From: Chiridota heheva
Lineage: Eukaryota; Echinodermata; Holothuroidea; Apodida; Chiridotidae
Reading direction: 5' to 3'
DNA: 64,000 nt
Assembly: GCA_020152595.1 (NCBI GenBank)
Contig: JAIGNY010004608.1
Coordinates: 1,820,001-1,884,000 of the forward strand
The position numbers and the translations under genes were made by a program. The notes under the pieces are model-generated. The model was not told the origin of the DNA. It made no database searches and saw nothing but the letters and a program-made list of their open reading frames with translations. Shown one piece after another: positions 11,242-24,105 of the stretch (positions within the stretch are counted from its first letter, which is position 1; the number at the start of each line of letters is the position of its first letter).

Positions 11242-11488
11242 CCTTCAGCATGCATTCCTCTACAACCATATTTAATTCTCCTCTTCCACCCCCTCTCTAC
11301 TTCGTTTTTGTTTTACCCATGCACCTCCTCTCTCGATCACAGCTTTCTGGCTTTTGTTCTTGAATTTCTCTCATTCTCCTCCTGGTCTCTTTCCTTACTA
11401 CCTCTAAAATGATCTGACCTCTCAGGCACAATTTGACCTTCGTTGTCGTGGTGCCGTTAAGACCTCATCAAACAAACAAACAAACAAA
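11242..11488 (+). mobile_element. I-group LINE 3' tail with 8-bp TSD
   Basis: Last ~245 bp of the LINE, ending (CAAA)n. Flanked by CTTATTCA at 11234-11241 and 11489-11496, a target site duplication. Confidence 0.88.
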
Positions 11489-11780
11489 CTTATTCAGGTT
11501 ATGAATTTTTTGCATAAAGCAAATTACCTCAGTGATAGTACATATATGAATTCAGAATTCTGGAAACTTTCATATATAATCACATCCAAAGCATATTTTG
11601 TTTAGTTCATACCTACTAGAAATCTAATTTCAATGTGATTTTGCCCATCTTATGCAAGTACATTTTCAAAAATGATGTATTTTGCCAGTATTTATTGTAT
11701 GGCATATGGAAATAAAACAAAAAACTGACTTACAGACAGCGACCTATTTATTCTTAAAGGAAATGTGTCCTCCAGAAATA

Positions 11781-12000
11781 CATTCAGAAGTGAACGCCGG
11801 CGTGCTGGTAAGATCGCTTCCCGTTTTCAATTTTCTCTATTGAACGTGAGAAATCTGCAATGTTATCAATCACATCCGCCGGACCGAACATGATGGGGGC
11901 CTTCATGTGTTATCAATAGCATCACATATTTCTTGCAATCAATAAGGAAAATTGAAATCCGGAAGTGACATTACCAGCTCAGCGGCTTTCACTTATGAAT
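11781..12000. mobile_element. Hairpin MITE, about 220 bp
   Basis: CATTCAGAAGTGAACGCC at the left pairs with the inverted GGCTTTCACTTATGAAT at the right, and the arms remain complementary for about 90 bp (TTTCAATTTTC... region). Non-coding. Confidence 0.7.
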
Positions 12001-12596
12001 CTATACACTGTATGGGATGATAACTTTTCTTTAATTATTTTGTTTTATTGCTGTGGTAAAAATTAATTCCACAGCAGGTTACTTGAGCTAAAATATGAAT
12101 ACTAACTCATCTAGTATATCATTGTTTTATGTATTGTGTACATCATTAACCCTTAAATGCCAGATCAACAATATTATTGTAGATTTGGAACTGCAATTTC
12201 CTAAAAATAATTTTGAGACCATACCAAACTGACACAGGGAAGATTTTTGTATCATTTGAAATATCTCTTTTGAGAACTTTCATATTCTAACTATTTCAGA
12301 TATAGGTCATTTTCAAATTCAATTAGAGCCACACATGAGTAATTTTTATTTTTTTCATCTAAATGTCCTAAAAATTGATAAATACTCAAAATAATTCAGG
12401 GTATACTTAAAAAAAAAAGAAAACAAGTTTTTACTTTTAGTTAAAGTCACTCATATCAAATGCTGCAAATATAATCAAATTATGTTAGAACCTGGCATTT
12501 GAAACTTTTACATTTTTGGGCATTTATGCCATTTTTTTATTATTTTGAAACAAACTTTAAAAAAAGATCTACAGCCAGCTGCATGAAGATTTCTCT
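12001..12596. other. Intron DNA, possible piggyBac-like end
   Basis: TTAACCCTTAAATGCCAG at 12148 resembles a piggyBac-type left end and an inverted CTGGCATTTGA lies near 12491, but no right-hand TTAA is present. Otherwise unassigned AT-rich sequence. Confidence 0.3.
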
Positions 12597-12605
12597 CCTT
12601 TAGCT

Positions 12606-12886
12606 TTGCTGAGTTCTTCCAAAAAAATCCTCCAGATAAAATAGTCTCCTTCCTTCAGCATGCATCCCTCTACAACCATATTTAATTCTCCTCTTCCACC
12701 CCCTCTCTACTTTGTTTTTGTTTTACCCATGCACCTCCTCTCTCGATCACAGCTTTCTGGCTTTTGTTCTTGAATTTCTCTCATTCTCCTCCTGGTCTCT
12801 TTCCTTACTACCTCTAAAATGATCTGACCTCTCAGGCACAATTTGACCTTCGTTGTCGTGGTGCCGTTAAGACCTCATCAAACAAA
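12606..12886 (+). mobile_element. I-group LINE 3' tail with 9-bp TSD
   Basis: Last ~280 bp of the LINE, nearly identical to the tail at 11242. Flanked by CCTTTAGCT at 12597-12605 and 12887-12895. Confidence 0.88.
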
Positions 12887-13089
12887 CCTTTAGCTGTCTT
12901 CACAGTCTATCAAGGGTGGAGCCAGGATAAAATGTCAGGGGGGCCAAGCCAAACCAAACCAGGGATGATGTGATAACGTGTTTTATGAGCAGTTTTGTCA
13001 TGATTAATGGAACATATTGGGACAAGAGTGCAGAGTCTTAGAAGTGGGGAGCAGAGAGAAAGGGACTCGATTGCGAAAATTGGGAACTT

Positions 13090-13640
13090 ATCAACAATAA
13101 ATTGAAGGAATTTTTTGGTAAAATCATTGGAAATTGTGGTAAAATTTGGCAAAATTTCTTGATGATTGGTCAAAAATTACTGAAAATCAAAGAAACATTG
13201 CTCCCAAAATGAAGGAAATTTTCTGAAAATTGAAGAAAATGGCACAAGAATGAAAGAAATTTCCCAAACATTGAAATAAATATCCTAAAAATTGAGGGAA
13301 ATGTCCTAAAAATTGTATAAAGCTACCAAAAATCAAAGAAGAATTGTTCCAAAATGAAGGAAATTTCCCAAAATTTAATAAAATTGACCGAAAATTGAAG
13401 AAAATTTGTCCCAAGATGAAGGAAATTTCTAAAAATTGCACTAGAATCAAAGAAATTTACCACACATTGATTGAAAGGGATATCACAAATATTGAAGGAA
13501 ATTTACAAAAAATTGAGGAAAAATTTCCCCAAAATAAAGGAATGATTTTTCTGAAAATTGCATGAGAATGAAGGAAATTGCTAAAGATTGAAAGAGATTT
13601 CTCAAGTATTGAATGAAATTTTTCCAAAATTCAAGAACAT
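13090..13640. repeat. Degenerate A-rich minisatellite
   Basis: Repeats of AAAATTGAAGGAAATTT with variable spacing and CCCAAAA blocks. Imperfect, about 25-30 bp period. No coding meaning despite short open frames. Confidence 0.7.
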
Positions 13641-14172
13641 TTACATACACCCTGACTAAGAATTATCTCATGGTAAGACAGTATCATCGTAAAAATCTGA
13701 GGTGGAGGGGGTGGGTACATGTTATATGATACCATTTGAAGACTATGATACATAACAAAACAAACCATTGAATATACGAAAACCATAAGATCGCTTGCAG
13801 TACATATGACTTACAGCAACTTTGTTTCCATCAAAATAATTCAATGCATGTTTACCTTTTAAATACACTTGTTTTTGAAAACAGTGAAAAAGATATTAGA
13901 ACACAGCACAGCCTGAAAACTGAAAAAAAGATCTATGGGGTGGTCACTAAGTATTAAAGGATTAACAAAAAGTAACGTATAAAAGAATAATACAATTTCT
14001 GGACAAGTGACACATGGCAAAAACATAAACATATTGTACATTTAGAGAATTGTGTTGAATCTCATCATTTCATGTTTTATATATTATTCAAACTAAAGAA
14101 ACTATCACAATTGCTACACACAGAATGTTACATTTTATACGTTCATGTTTTTTAATTTTCTTTCTTTTTTAG
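13641..14172. other. Intron DNA before HYR 1, no feature recognised
   Basis: AT-rich; ends in a strong pyrimidine tract and TTTTTTAG acceptor. Confidence 0.5.
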
Positions 14173-14421
14173 TTGATGATATGCCCCCAAGCATCTTTAA
14201 CTGTCCATTAGATATCAGCGAAACTGTTGCATTGAGCTTAAACTCAAAAATTGTAACATGGGTTGAACCTAACGGTTTTGACAATTCTGGAGAATTCACA
14301 GTAGTAAGGTCACATGCACCAGGATTCTCTTTCCCTCTCGGTACTACACAAGTGACGTATGCATTCACTGATGCATTCTTGAATACAGCAATATGTAGAT
14401 TCAGTGTGACAGTGACAGCTG
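14173..14421 (+). CDS. HYR exon 1 (divergent founder-like copy)
   Basis: This 249-nt phase 1-1 exon is bounded by TTTTTTAG and GTAAGA. The 83 residues have the HYR layout: V-D-D-x-x-P, an early Cys (N-C-P), T-W-V-E-P, D-N-S-G, P-G-F-S-F-P-L-G-T-T-Q-V-T-Y, and a late Cys (I-C-R-F-S-V-T-V). It is the most divergent HYR exon here and lacks the shared S-R-S-H block at nucleotide level, so it has escaped the homogenisation of the later copies. Being first and unlike the rest, it probably represents an older unique module that caps the repeat region. Confidence 0.85.
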
Positions 14422-14455
14422 GTAAGAGATGGATTTTATTTATATTAATATCTTT

Positions 14456-14710
14456 TGGGAGAGGGAGTGCAATGGTTAGGGTGTCGGTCTCATACTCAAC
14501 ATGTACCAGGATTGAATCTCAACCAAAGTGCTGTGCTGTGTCCTTGAGTAAGACACTTTATCCCATGTTTCAGTTGGGGAGTTAACCTGCTATGAACTGG
14601 TGTCCCATCCAGGGTAGTCAAGTACTACCATCTGCTTAGCACCATGGAAATTGGGTATAGGCACCAGCTCTATAAGCCCTCAAGGCTTGATGGAATTGGA
14701 CTTTTTTAAA
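14456..14710 (+). mobile_element. tRNA-derived SINE with L2-like tail
   Basis: GTGCAATGGTTAGGGTGTCG resembles a tRNA A-box region and CCAGGATTGAATCTC a B box. The 3' half (TGGTGTCCCATCCAGGG, TTGGGTATAGGCACCAGC) resembles CR1/L2-mobilised SINE tails. It starts 35 nt after the HYR 1 donor. Confidence 0.72.
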
Positions 14711-15232
14711 CCTTTTAGGAAGTACAATATGAAAGAGATGTAGTTTAGGCAAGATTCCCTCAATCATACTGAGCATAGTGTTCATGTGGTGGAAATTAAT
14801 CAGTCACATCAATATCACACAATTGAGCCAACCCTTTGCAAACTCTCTAGCCTAGGTGCTCTTGATAAGCTACAGTCATTGCTGATCCTGATTTAAAGTT
14901 TAAAAATTTGTCTTCAGCTTTAAATAGTACAAGTCAATTATGGATTAGGGTAGAAGGAGGGGGTCGTTGGGGAAAGAAAAAACTGTTTAAATAATTATAT
15001 TTCCACAAAAAGGAGGGGTAGAACTCTGGCAAACCTCTTCTGGTTCATATTAGGCTGTCAATGCTCACAATTTGCATTGTATTGAAATTTCCTGTGATTC
15101 CTCTCTATCACTAAATTATTGAGCAACCTCCAATTTATAAAAGCTGGACAATTCAAGGAATTTCAAATCTTGGTGGTGCAAAAGCCACAGTAGAAAGGTT
15201 GTGATCTGTAATTATTTTATAAAGATAAAACA
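14711..15232. other. Intron DNA, no feature recognised
   Basis: No exon or repeat terminus seen. Confidence 0.4.
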
Positions 15233-15512
15233 TTAAGCCACTTATCACTTCCCTTGTTCGTGACCGCTGGCAAACCTCATGGGACTCTCAAATTAATTAC
15301 AAACTCCACGACATTCAGCCCACCATTCCAGCCAAACCCACTATCCACAATCTCTCCCGTATCGACAACATCCACATTACCCACCTTAGAATAAGTCACA
15401 CCCACCTCATTCACTCCCACCTCCTTACTGGTTCCCCTGCATTCCTCTGCAAAAATTGTCATTGCCCACTCACAGTCCACCATGTCTTCCTTGCACCCGG
15501 TATACAAACGTT
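15233..15512 (+). mobile_element. I-group LINE fragment (C-terminal region)
   Basis: Matches the segment after RNase H: ATCACTTCCCTTGTTCGTGA to the Zn-knuckle region (C-K-N-C-H-C). It lacks the LINE 3' end, so it is truncated on both sides. Confidence 0.8.
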
Positions 15513-16489
15513 GAATCTCATTCTTATGCGCAGTGGGCGAGGCTTAAAGTGATTATGCCAAATAATGCTATGTAAACACGAAATCTTCAGAATGACAGGT
15601 TGGATTTATGTTTATTGATCTGCATGGTGGGTGTGGCTTATGAATAAATATCATGAAACAAATATTTCATGATATTCAATGACATGACAGTTAATACAAA
15701 TTTTGCAAATCAATCAGCTCATGAAAAAGCAGTGGGACCACAAAACCTTTTGGTTCTGGTTATACTTTTGAGAAACGTGGGGGCCACTTGAAGATTTAAA
15801 AAAATCATGCAAATTGCAGCTCAGATTTTATCATGAAAAGTCTCTGGAAATGCTTAAATCTCTTCCAGGGTCTTTGCCCCCTGGACGACCCCTATTAGGG
15901 CTTAGCCCTGGGCCCTTAAGTGGGTCCCTGGACCACATGCTGCATGCGCCAATAATTCATTCTTTCCACAAACTTTAGCTCCCCACTTTTCAAAATGGAT
16001 CTATGCCACTGTGTCCACATGAATATTGTACAGCATTTTGTAAAATGTTTTGAATGAAAGTAATTTTTTTAATTGAAAATGAGCAATCATGAATGCTGTT
16101 TCATACATTTAACAATAAGAGAATTAAGTTTAATCCCTTTCTCACCTGTCCAATAAAGTGAGGAGAAATTTTCCTGTGGGCACTAATTTGTACATGCATA
16201 TTTGTAAGTTTTCTTTGTTAGTGGAAACAAATTAGAGATTATATACTTTGCATATAGCAGGTAGTACTCAAAATTTGTACATGTTTTTCCATGGCCTTTT
16301 TGGAATTTGGTCGCTTGTGCGCAATGGGTGAAAATTTCTAAGAAAACAGACCTTGTGATGCGACTTCTATTGGTTAAATCTACATAAATTGGCCACAGAT
16401 GTCTAATATATCTGTGAAATTGGCAAAACTTAAGTCCACATTTTTCAGTCGCCAACTCCTTTAAGTATTAAAAAAAATTGATTTTGTTT
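15513..16489. other. Intron DNA, no feature recognised
   Basis: No exon; no convincing repeat boundaries. Confidence 0.4.
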
Positions 16490-16858
16490 GTTTCCGTCAT
16501 ATATTGATCACTGGAAAAATTATACAGAGCATTTTACAATATATTGATCACTATCTTAATTATAAAGCATTTTACAATATATTGATCACTGGATTAATTA
16601 TATGAGGCATTTTACAATATAATGATTACTGGATTAATTATGCAAAGCATTTTACAATATATTGATCACTATGTTAATTATAAAGCATTTTACAATATAT
16701 TGATCACTGGATTAATTATACAAAGCATTTTACAATATATTGATCACTGGATTAATTATACAAAGCATTTTACAACATATTGATCACTGGATTAATTATA
16801 CAAAGCATTTTACAATATATTGATCACTGGATTAATTATGCAAAGCATTTTACATGGA
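16490..16858. repeat. 40-bp minisatellite, about nine copies
   Basis: Unit contains ATATTGATCACTGGATTAAT and CAAAGCATTTTACA. Two units are shortened by three or four bases, the rest are close to identical. Confidence 0.88.
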
Positions 16859-17453
16859 GGAATGGGTAAATATTTTAAGAAGAAGAAGAACGATAATATA
16901 AGTGAAAAATGTAAAGATTGTAAGCCGGTATACAACTATTCATTACAAAATTTTGTCAGTCCAATTTGTACAAAATGAGTAGATGTATCGGACAAGAAAT
17001 AAAGAAGCCAAGAACTGATTGTTGATTGCGTTCTTAATTGACATTGCTGGTCCTCTGTCATTGTTCCTGAGCACTGTCTAAAGGATTATCCGTACACAAG
17101 GAACCACCGTTCATTGTCAGCTACTGCAAAGTGACGACTATGGAACAGTAAATCTTTGCATAAAAAAATGGAATGAATCGCAAATTTAATTACTTCTGTT
17201 CCAGAAACAACAAATCTGCACCAAAACAAAGCCAAATTAGTGGAATAAAGATAATTATAATAGTTGTAAATAATGTACAGATAATTGGTCAACAAACACA
17301 CCATGCTGGATATGATTGCTGAGTAATTTTCCAAGGTAAGCATATTGATCTTCGGATGTACGATTATAGGTTATTTGTATATTATGTTGCTGAATGAGTT
17401 TTATGAATTCTTCTTAGAAGATGAAATTCCTGTATGTTTATTTTCCTTTTTAG
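16859..17453. other. Intron DNA before HYR 2
   Basis: No exon or repeat found apart from a GAA-rich stretch near 16880. Confidence 0.4.
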
Positions 17454-17702
17454 TGGACAGTGAAAATCCTTTTGCAGTTTGTCCAAACAATGTTCAAAGG
17501 ACCGTTTCCCTAGGTACGCAAGGTACCACTGCATCATGGGTAGAAGCTACAGCAACTGACAACTCTGGAACTGTGAATCTTCAAAGTAGGAGCCATTCTC
17601 CAGGATCATTCTTCCTTGTTGGTTCTACAACTGTCACATACACTTTTGTTGATCCAAGCGGCAACACAGGATCCTGCACGTTTGATGTCATTGTAACTGC
17701 AG
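17454..17702 (+). CDS. HYR exon 2 (class N)
   Basis: This 249-nt phase 1-1 exon has acceptor TTTTTAG and donor GTAAGT. It encodes a complete 83-residue HYR module with both conserved cysteines, starting V-D-S-E-N-P-F-A-V-C-P and continuing with S-L-G-T-Q-G-T-T-A-S-W-V-E-A-T. This start defines class N, shared with HYR exons 3, 5 and 14. From the A-T-D-N-S-G motif onward it is nearly identical at DNA level to the class T exons. The intron after it is only 133 nt and its first part matches the introns after HYR 13 and HYR 14. Confidence 0.9.
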
Positions 17703-17835
17703 GTAAGTTATTTTGTCTATTATTTAAAGGAAACATTGAGCACTATTCATTTTCTGCCTTCTATTTTATAGCAGATCATATCAGGTTTGCTCTGCAGATA
17801 GTAGAGAGCTAATGAGAATTTTCTTGTTTTTTTAG

Positions 17836-18084
17836 TGGACAATGAAGATCCTTTTGCAATTTGTCCAGACAATGTTCAAAGGACCGTTTCCCTAGGTACG
17901 CAAGGTACCACTGCATCATGGGTAGAAGCTACAGCAATTGACAACTCAGGAACATTTAATCTTCAAAGTAGGAGTCATGCTCCAGGATCATTCTTCCTTG
18001 TTGGTTCTACAACTGTCACATACACTTTTGTTGATCCAAGTGGCAACACAGGATCCTGCTCTTTTGATGTCATAGTTACTGAGG
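17836..18084 (+). CDS. HYR exon 3 (class N)
   Basis: This 249-nt phase 1-1 exon has acceptor TTTTTTTAG and donor GTTAGT, a weaker donor than its neighbours. It encodes a full HYR module starting V-D-N-E-D-P-F-A-I-C-P. It is a close duplicate of HYR exon 2, 133 nt upstream, differing by scattered substitutions such as a T-F-N-L for the usual T-V-N-L and an E-G end instead of A-G. This pair is the tightest exon doublet in the gene and looks like a recent local tandem duplication. Confidence 0.9.
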
Positions 18085-19407
18085 GTTAGTAAATGATGTC
18101 CACACTTTTAAAAAGAAGAGGTAAAAAAATGTAGACAAAGTACTCAGTGAGTGCTTTTAAATAGTCATTTTTATGATATCTGTGTTATATGATGATATTT
18201 CAAGTTATTATAGGATATATTTGTTTTGCTCTCTAAAGACGTGCAACTTTTAAGATCGATTTTGGTGTGTTTGATGTACATATTAACCTATGGATGTATT
18301 GCAAATAATGACTTCCCTTTGACAACCAAGCACCATTGAGCTTGTGTCAAATTACTGATAAGCAGCTATTTGTTCCAGATAAAAATAACCAACTTTTTTT
18401 CAGTCAGTTATCACTTCCATATGGAATGTGCGACAGTCCAAATCCCAAGTGATTCTTCTGGCAGTTATTTAAAGGATCAGGAAGAATTTAGTAAAAGCAG
18501 GCAGTGGGTGGTGGAGGGGTAGTAATTATTAGCATATAAGTGTGTATTTTACAATGCGGATGAACAGTGAACCCTTAATAAGTGCTGTTGGGAAAATGTC
18601 ATGATTAACATTAATGTAATTAACAAGAGGGTTAACAGTACTGTTAGAATCTTCAGCTGTGATTTTGGAAATTCTTTAAATGATTGACATGAATGAATAT
18701 AGTTTAAACAGGGTAGGATGTGAGCAGCATGTGGTTCTAAATTGTTTTTAGAGAGGTCAGATCTGAGCAGGGTTGGAAAAACCTCTCGCCTGCTCACCAT
18801 AGGGGTGCAAAAAATAAACAAATTGTGGCGAGTACAAATATTATAATATACCGTGGTACTTGCAACACTTTTAATTAAGCCTCACCAAGTTTGGAGAGTG
18901 ACTTTTTTATTTTGCATTTTTCCAATTCCGGATCTGAGTAAGTTGAGCCATTAAACATTTTATATTATTGCTAATATTTTGTCAAAAATACTACATGAAA
19001 GATTGTGGAAATGCTCTAAATCTTTCTTTTTCTACTCTTGTGACAATTAGTCATATCTGGGTGCTTTTCAAAATTGCAAAAGAATTTTACCAGGATTATG
19101 TCAGTGTATGAAGCTCTCTTTAGCAAAGTGTATGGTTCTAAGTGCCAAAAACATGCCAGTTCATTATTAGTTGCCAATTTTCACTAAGTGTTCATTCACG
19201 GAGAATGACAAAACATGACCTGTCACATTGAAGCAACCTATGGTGAATTCTGTCAAATTGCCACCTAAAAGTATATCAGAGCTGTCAGAATTAGATCTTA
19301 CTTCATTACATAAGCGTTCAGAGATACTGAACAAATTTGAGTAAGAAACAGATTATATAATTGGCACCTATACAGAATCAATATAAAGATATGTGCCATC
19401 AAACTTG
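18085..19407. other. Intron DNA after HYR 3
   Basis: No exon or clear mobile element. Confidence 0.4.
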
Positions 19408-20059
19408 TTAAAGCATTAGTTCAGTGGTCGAGCATATACATCTTATATGAAAGAGGGCTTCAAAAGCAGCAAAATAGTAAAGAAAGTATTCAAAAATGAT
19501 ATTCCGTTAAGGAGATATCCAAGTTAGAAGGATTAGTTCAGTAGTCAAGCATGTACATCTTATATAAAAGAGGACTTGAAAAGAAACAAAATGGTGAAGA
19601 AAGCATTCAAAAATTGTTATTTGGTAAGGAGATATCTAAGTTTAAAGTTTGGTATCATTTGTGTAGAAAAAACTGAAATCAGAATAGTGATGTCATAACC
19701 TATCATATTTTGTCCTGCAATTTTGTGGCTTAAAAACCATAGGATATGTGAAGAAAATAGTAAAACTAAATCTATTAAGGGTAATTATAAGGGTATTTAT
19801 GAGTTATTTGAATAGTAACAAGATTAAATAAACATTCTTTAAAATACATGAACAATTGTAAAGAATATGAGGATGACGATGCCAACTTTCCATTGTAGAC
19901 TTACTACACCAGTCATTTCTACACAGATAAGATGAGATTTAAACTTGAGTATCTCCTTAATGGAATAAGATTTTGAAATGCTTTCTGCACCATTTTTTTT
20001 CTTTCGAAAATCTCTTGCATATAAAATGGGTATGCTTGACCACTCAACTAGTCCTTTAA
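19408..20059. mobile_element. Foldback/MITE (family A) with doubled left arm
   Basis: Begins TTAAAGCATTAGTTCAGTGG and ends AACTAGTCCTTTAA. The outer left arm (19408-19525) is repeated at 19527, so the copy has two left ends and one right end. Confidence 0.72.
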
Positions 20060-21020
20060 GCTATCAGAATTGCAGAGAATTGTTGCTGACAAAGAAAGAA
20101 ATGTTTAGGTAGTTTATTATGTAGTAAACAAGTAACGCTAGCGCATAGCAAATCATATATTGCTGTCACATTAAAAATATTGAAAGTGGTCAGAAGTGTC
20201 ACATTATGCCCAATTCTTGCTACAAAATTTCAGTCTTTTTACCCCAAGAACCTCCATTTCGGTGGGTATGACTTTTAGATTCTGCTAGAAGCATTTAAAA
20301 AAACCATCACTGATAGGTCAGTGATTTTATGCATCAGTAATTACACTCCTAATTATCTATATGCACACAATGGAACTTACTGTGAAGGGCCAGGTTTTGC
20401 GTATTTGGTTACTGTAGGGCCAAGTCATGCGTGTAATGTGGGACTGAGGATTGATGTGGACTTTTAAAAGGATGTTTTCATTGGTGAGATATAAACACCC
20501 TATTCAGTTTGGATTATTGGACTGAAAATTTATAGCCAGAGTTATTCATCATGCAAGCACAATCTACTGTAAGAGATGAGGTACAGGGGGTTCTATTCCT
20601 GCCACAGAGGTATGCTGCTGCGAGAATTATTGACATTGTAAAAAAAGGTGCAATCTGCAAATAAGCCTATCTTGAATATTTTTTGTTTCAGTCACATACA
20701 ATTTAAAGAAGTAAAGATTGAAGAACCCTAATCTCAACTTTAACTTGAAATAACTTTTTTGCTCCATAAATTGTACTTTTATTTGTATTTGAATGAAGAA
20801 AAAAAACCTGAATATGATATACATGTACAAAACTGTTCGAGGTAGGCATACTTGCGGTTTGCCCCATTTTTTCTTCTGGATGATACCAAATGCCAGAGGT
20901 ACCACTGATATCCAAGGCAAAGCAGGTTTGTCAGTTAAAGCAGGTTTGTCAGTTAAGGATCATGCAACAAATGGAGGTATGTTGGGCAAAATGCAATTGG
21001 GGCAAAAGAATGAATAAAAC
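20060..21020. other. Intron DNA, no feature recognised
   Basis: Unassigned; includes a short doubled segment GCAGGTTTGTCAGTTAA near 20925-20957. Confidence 0.4.
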
Positions 21021-21850
21021 ATTTGCATATATCACATTCTTTATTTAAAAAGAATTGAAAACAAGTTTTGCACTCTATTCTTTATTTAAAAAGAATTGAA
21101 AACAAGTTTTGCACTCTATTCTTTATTTAAAAAGAATCAAAAACAAGTTTTGCACTCTATTCTTTATTTAAAAAGAATTAAAAACCAAGTTTTGCACTCT
21201 ATTCTTTATTTTAAAAGAATTGAAAACAAGTTTTGCACTCTGTTCTTTATTTTAAAAGAATTGAAAACAAGTTTTGCACTGTATTCTTTATTTAAAAGAA
21301 TTAAAAACAAGTTTTGCACTCTATTCTTTATTTAAAAGAATTGAAAACAAGTTTTGCACTCTATTCTTTATTTAAAAAGAATTGAAAACAAGTTTTGCAC
21401 TCTATTCTCTATTCAAAAGAATTGAAAACAAGTTTTGCACTCTATTCTTTATTTAAAAAGAATCAAAAACAAGTTTTGCAGTATTCTTTATTTAAAAGAA
21501 TTAAAAACAAGTTTTGCACTCTATTCTTTATTTAAAAGAATTAAAAACAAGTTTTGCACTCTATTCTTTATCTAAAAAGAATTGAAAACAAGTTTTGCAC
21601 TCTATTCTTTATTTAAAAAGAATTAAAAACAAGTTTTGCACTCTATTCTTTATTTAAAAAGAATTAAAAACAAGTTTTGCACTCTATTCTTTATGTAAAA
21701 GAAATTAAAAGAAAGTTTTGCACTCTATTCTTTATGTAAAAGAAATTAAAAGAAAGTTTTTTTTTTTTTTTTTTGAATTGAAAGAAAGTTTTGCACTCTA
21801 TTCTTTATTTAAAAAGAATGAAAAAACGTTTTGCACTCTATTCTTCATTT
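21021..21850. repeat. 41-bp minisatellite, left half, about 20 copies
   Basis: Unit contains AAGTTTTGCACTCTATTCTT and TATTTAAAAAGAATTGAAAA. Unit length varies 40-43 by A-run and T-run changes. It resumes at 24110. Confidence 0.9.
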
Positions 21851-22640
21851 TTGGTTTGCATGCGAAGCATTATGTGAACCTATGTAATGGCGATTACGTC
21901 CGGCCGGCCGTCCACAGATTTGTCCTGAGATTTTCTCAGAAATGTTAAAGATTTTTGAGAATTCCTCGCATAATGTTAAAGTTTCTTCAGAGTTCCTCAG
22001 AAAAAGTTAAAGTTTCTTCAGATATCCTTATGGAAGGTTAAAATTTCCTTATAAAATGTTAAAGTTTTTCAGAGATACTTAAGACAGGATTAAAGACTAG
22101 TTTCCTTAAAAAGTCCACAAAACATTTGATATTTTCTTAGAAGATAACTGTAAAATGATACGATTTTCCAATAATCTTCAAAGATCCTCAAGACTCTCTT
22201 GTAGTACTTAAGATTTAAAATCCTTAAAAGTCTTCAAAATATTTGGGCACCAACAGTTGTGTCAGGCATGATTATTAAACTCCACCTTTATTATTGTGGT
22301 CATTTGCATTAAGTTGCTACAGTATAGTACCTCATCAGACTTTTTTTATTTAGTATGCTTATTCCGAGAGTGTGACAGGATGTGATTGCATATGTACATA
22401 GGGAGGGATGTCATGTGGGACATGGATGGGGGCCCTGAGGGACATATGATACAATATTTACCATGTTGTATACACCAAGGGCTTTATCAGGTATAATTAT
22501 TTGACTCCACCTTTTTTTCTTAGTCAACAAGTCATTTGCATATAAGTTATCATATAAACTGGCACTTTCATACATTACGATTAAGCATTACGATTATTAT
22601 AGTATGCTCAATCAGGGACTGTGATAGCTGGGATGAGACT
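21851..22640. repeat. Insert inside the 41-bp array: leader repeats
   Basis: Contains repeated blocks TGTTAAAGTTTCTTCAGA (21940-22080) and two to three copies of a segment holding ACTCCACCTTT, GTCATTTGCATATAAGTTAT and CAATCAGGGACTGTGATAGC (22260, 22470, 22870). Each leader copy runs into a GGGATGCCATGTGGGAC-type array. Confidence 0.7.
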
Positions 22641-24030
22641 TCCTATGGAGCCTATGGGATGTCATGTGAGACATAGGGTGGGATGCCATGTGGTACATGG
22701 GGTGGGATGCCATGTGGGACATGGGGGGGGGATGCCATGTGGAACAGGGTGGAATGCCACGTAGGATATGTGGTGGAATGCCATGCAGGACATAGGGTGG
22801 ATTGCCATGGGATGGAATGTCATGTGGGACATGGGGTGTCATGTGGGACATAGAATCCCACCCCATTTCAAGAAGTCATTTGCATATAAGTTATTATATG
22901 AAGTGACACTTTCATATATAGTATGCTCAATCAGGGACTGTGATAGCTAGGATGAGACTTCTTATGGAGCCTATGGAATGTCATGTGGGACATGGGATGG
23001 GATGCCATGTGGGACAGGGTAGAACGCCATGTGGGACATGGTGGGATGCCACGAGTAACACAGAGTGTGACATAGGTTGGGATTCCATGTGTGACATATG
23101 GTAGGATGCCATGTGTGACATAGGGTAGGGGGCTGTGTGGGACATAGGGAAGGAGGCCATGGGGACATTGGATGTGATGCCATGTGGGACATGGGATGTG
23201 GGACATGGGATGTGATGCCATGTGGGACATAAAGTAGGATATCATTGGGACATTGGGAGGGATGCTATGTGAAACATCAGGTGGGAAGCCACTGATGCGG
23301 GACACAGGGAGGGATACCATTTGGGATATAGGGAGGGATGTCATGTGGGACATATGGTTGGATTAATGTGGGACATTTAGGATGGGATCCATGTGGGTCA
23401 TAGCATGGGATGCCATGTGGGAGATATGGTGGAATGCCATGTGGGAGATATGGTGGAATGCCATGTGGGAGATATGGTGGAATGCCATGTGGGAGATATG
23501 GTGGAATGCCATGTGGGAGATATGGTGGAATGCCATGTGGGAGATATGGTGGAATGCCATGTGGGAGATATGGTGGAATGCCATGTGGGAGATATGGTGG
23601 AATGCCAGTTGGAGATATGGTGGAATGCCATGTGGGAGATATGGTGGAATGCCATGTGGGAGATATGGTGGAATGCCATGTGGGAGATATGGTGGAATGC
23701 CATGTGGGACAAGGCATGGGATGTCATGTGGGATGTGGGACATAGGATGGAATGCCAAGTGGGTCATAGGATGGGATGCCCTGTGGGACATATGATGGAA
23801 TGCCACATGGGACATGGGCTGTCATGTGGGACATGGAGTGGGATGCCATGTGGAAGATATGGTGGAATGCCATGTAATGGGATGGCATGTGGGACATGGG
23901 ATGGGATGTCATGTGGGACATGGGGTGGGATGCCATGTGGGACATATGGTGGGATGCCATGTGGGACATGGGGTGAGATGCCATGTGGTACATGGGATGC
24001 CATGTGGGACTTGGTGTGAGATACCATTTT
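22640..24030. repeat. GGGATGCCATGTGGGACAT minisatellite
   Basis: Units of about 22-26 bp around GGATGCCATGTGGGACAT. The block 23405-23705 consists of near-perfect 24-bp units (GGAGATATGGTGGAATGCCA plus TGTG), about twelve copies. As 24 is a multiple of three with no stop in most frames, both strands look open over long stretches, but composition and frame redundancy argue against genes. Confidence 0.9.
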
Positions 24031-24105
24031 TATAATTGGCTGGGTCATGTAATATGGGTGTCAATTTACATGGGCATGCAAACTATGATGGTATTTACCG
24101 TTCTA

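Noticed and set aside
12148-12505. Third piggyBac-type MITE
   Set aside because: A left end TTAACCCTTAAATGCC and an inverted inner word exist, but no right-hand TTAA could be found.
22612-24048. Many open frames of 70-208 codons on both strands
   Set aside because: Explained by the 24-bp and related minisatellite units.
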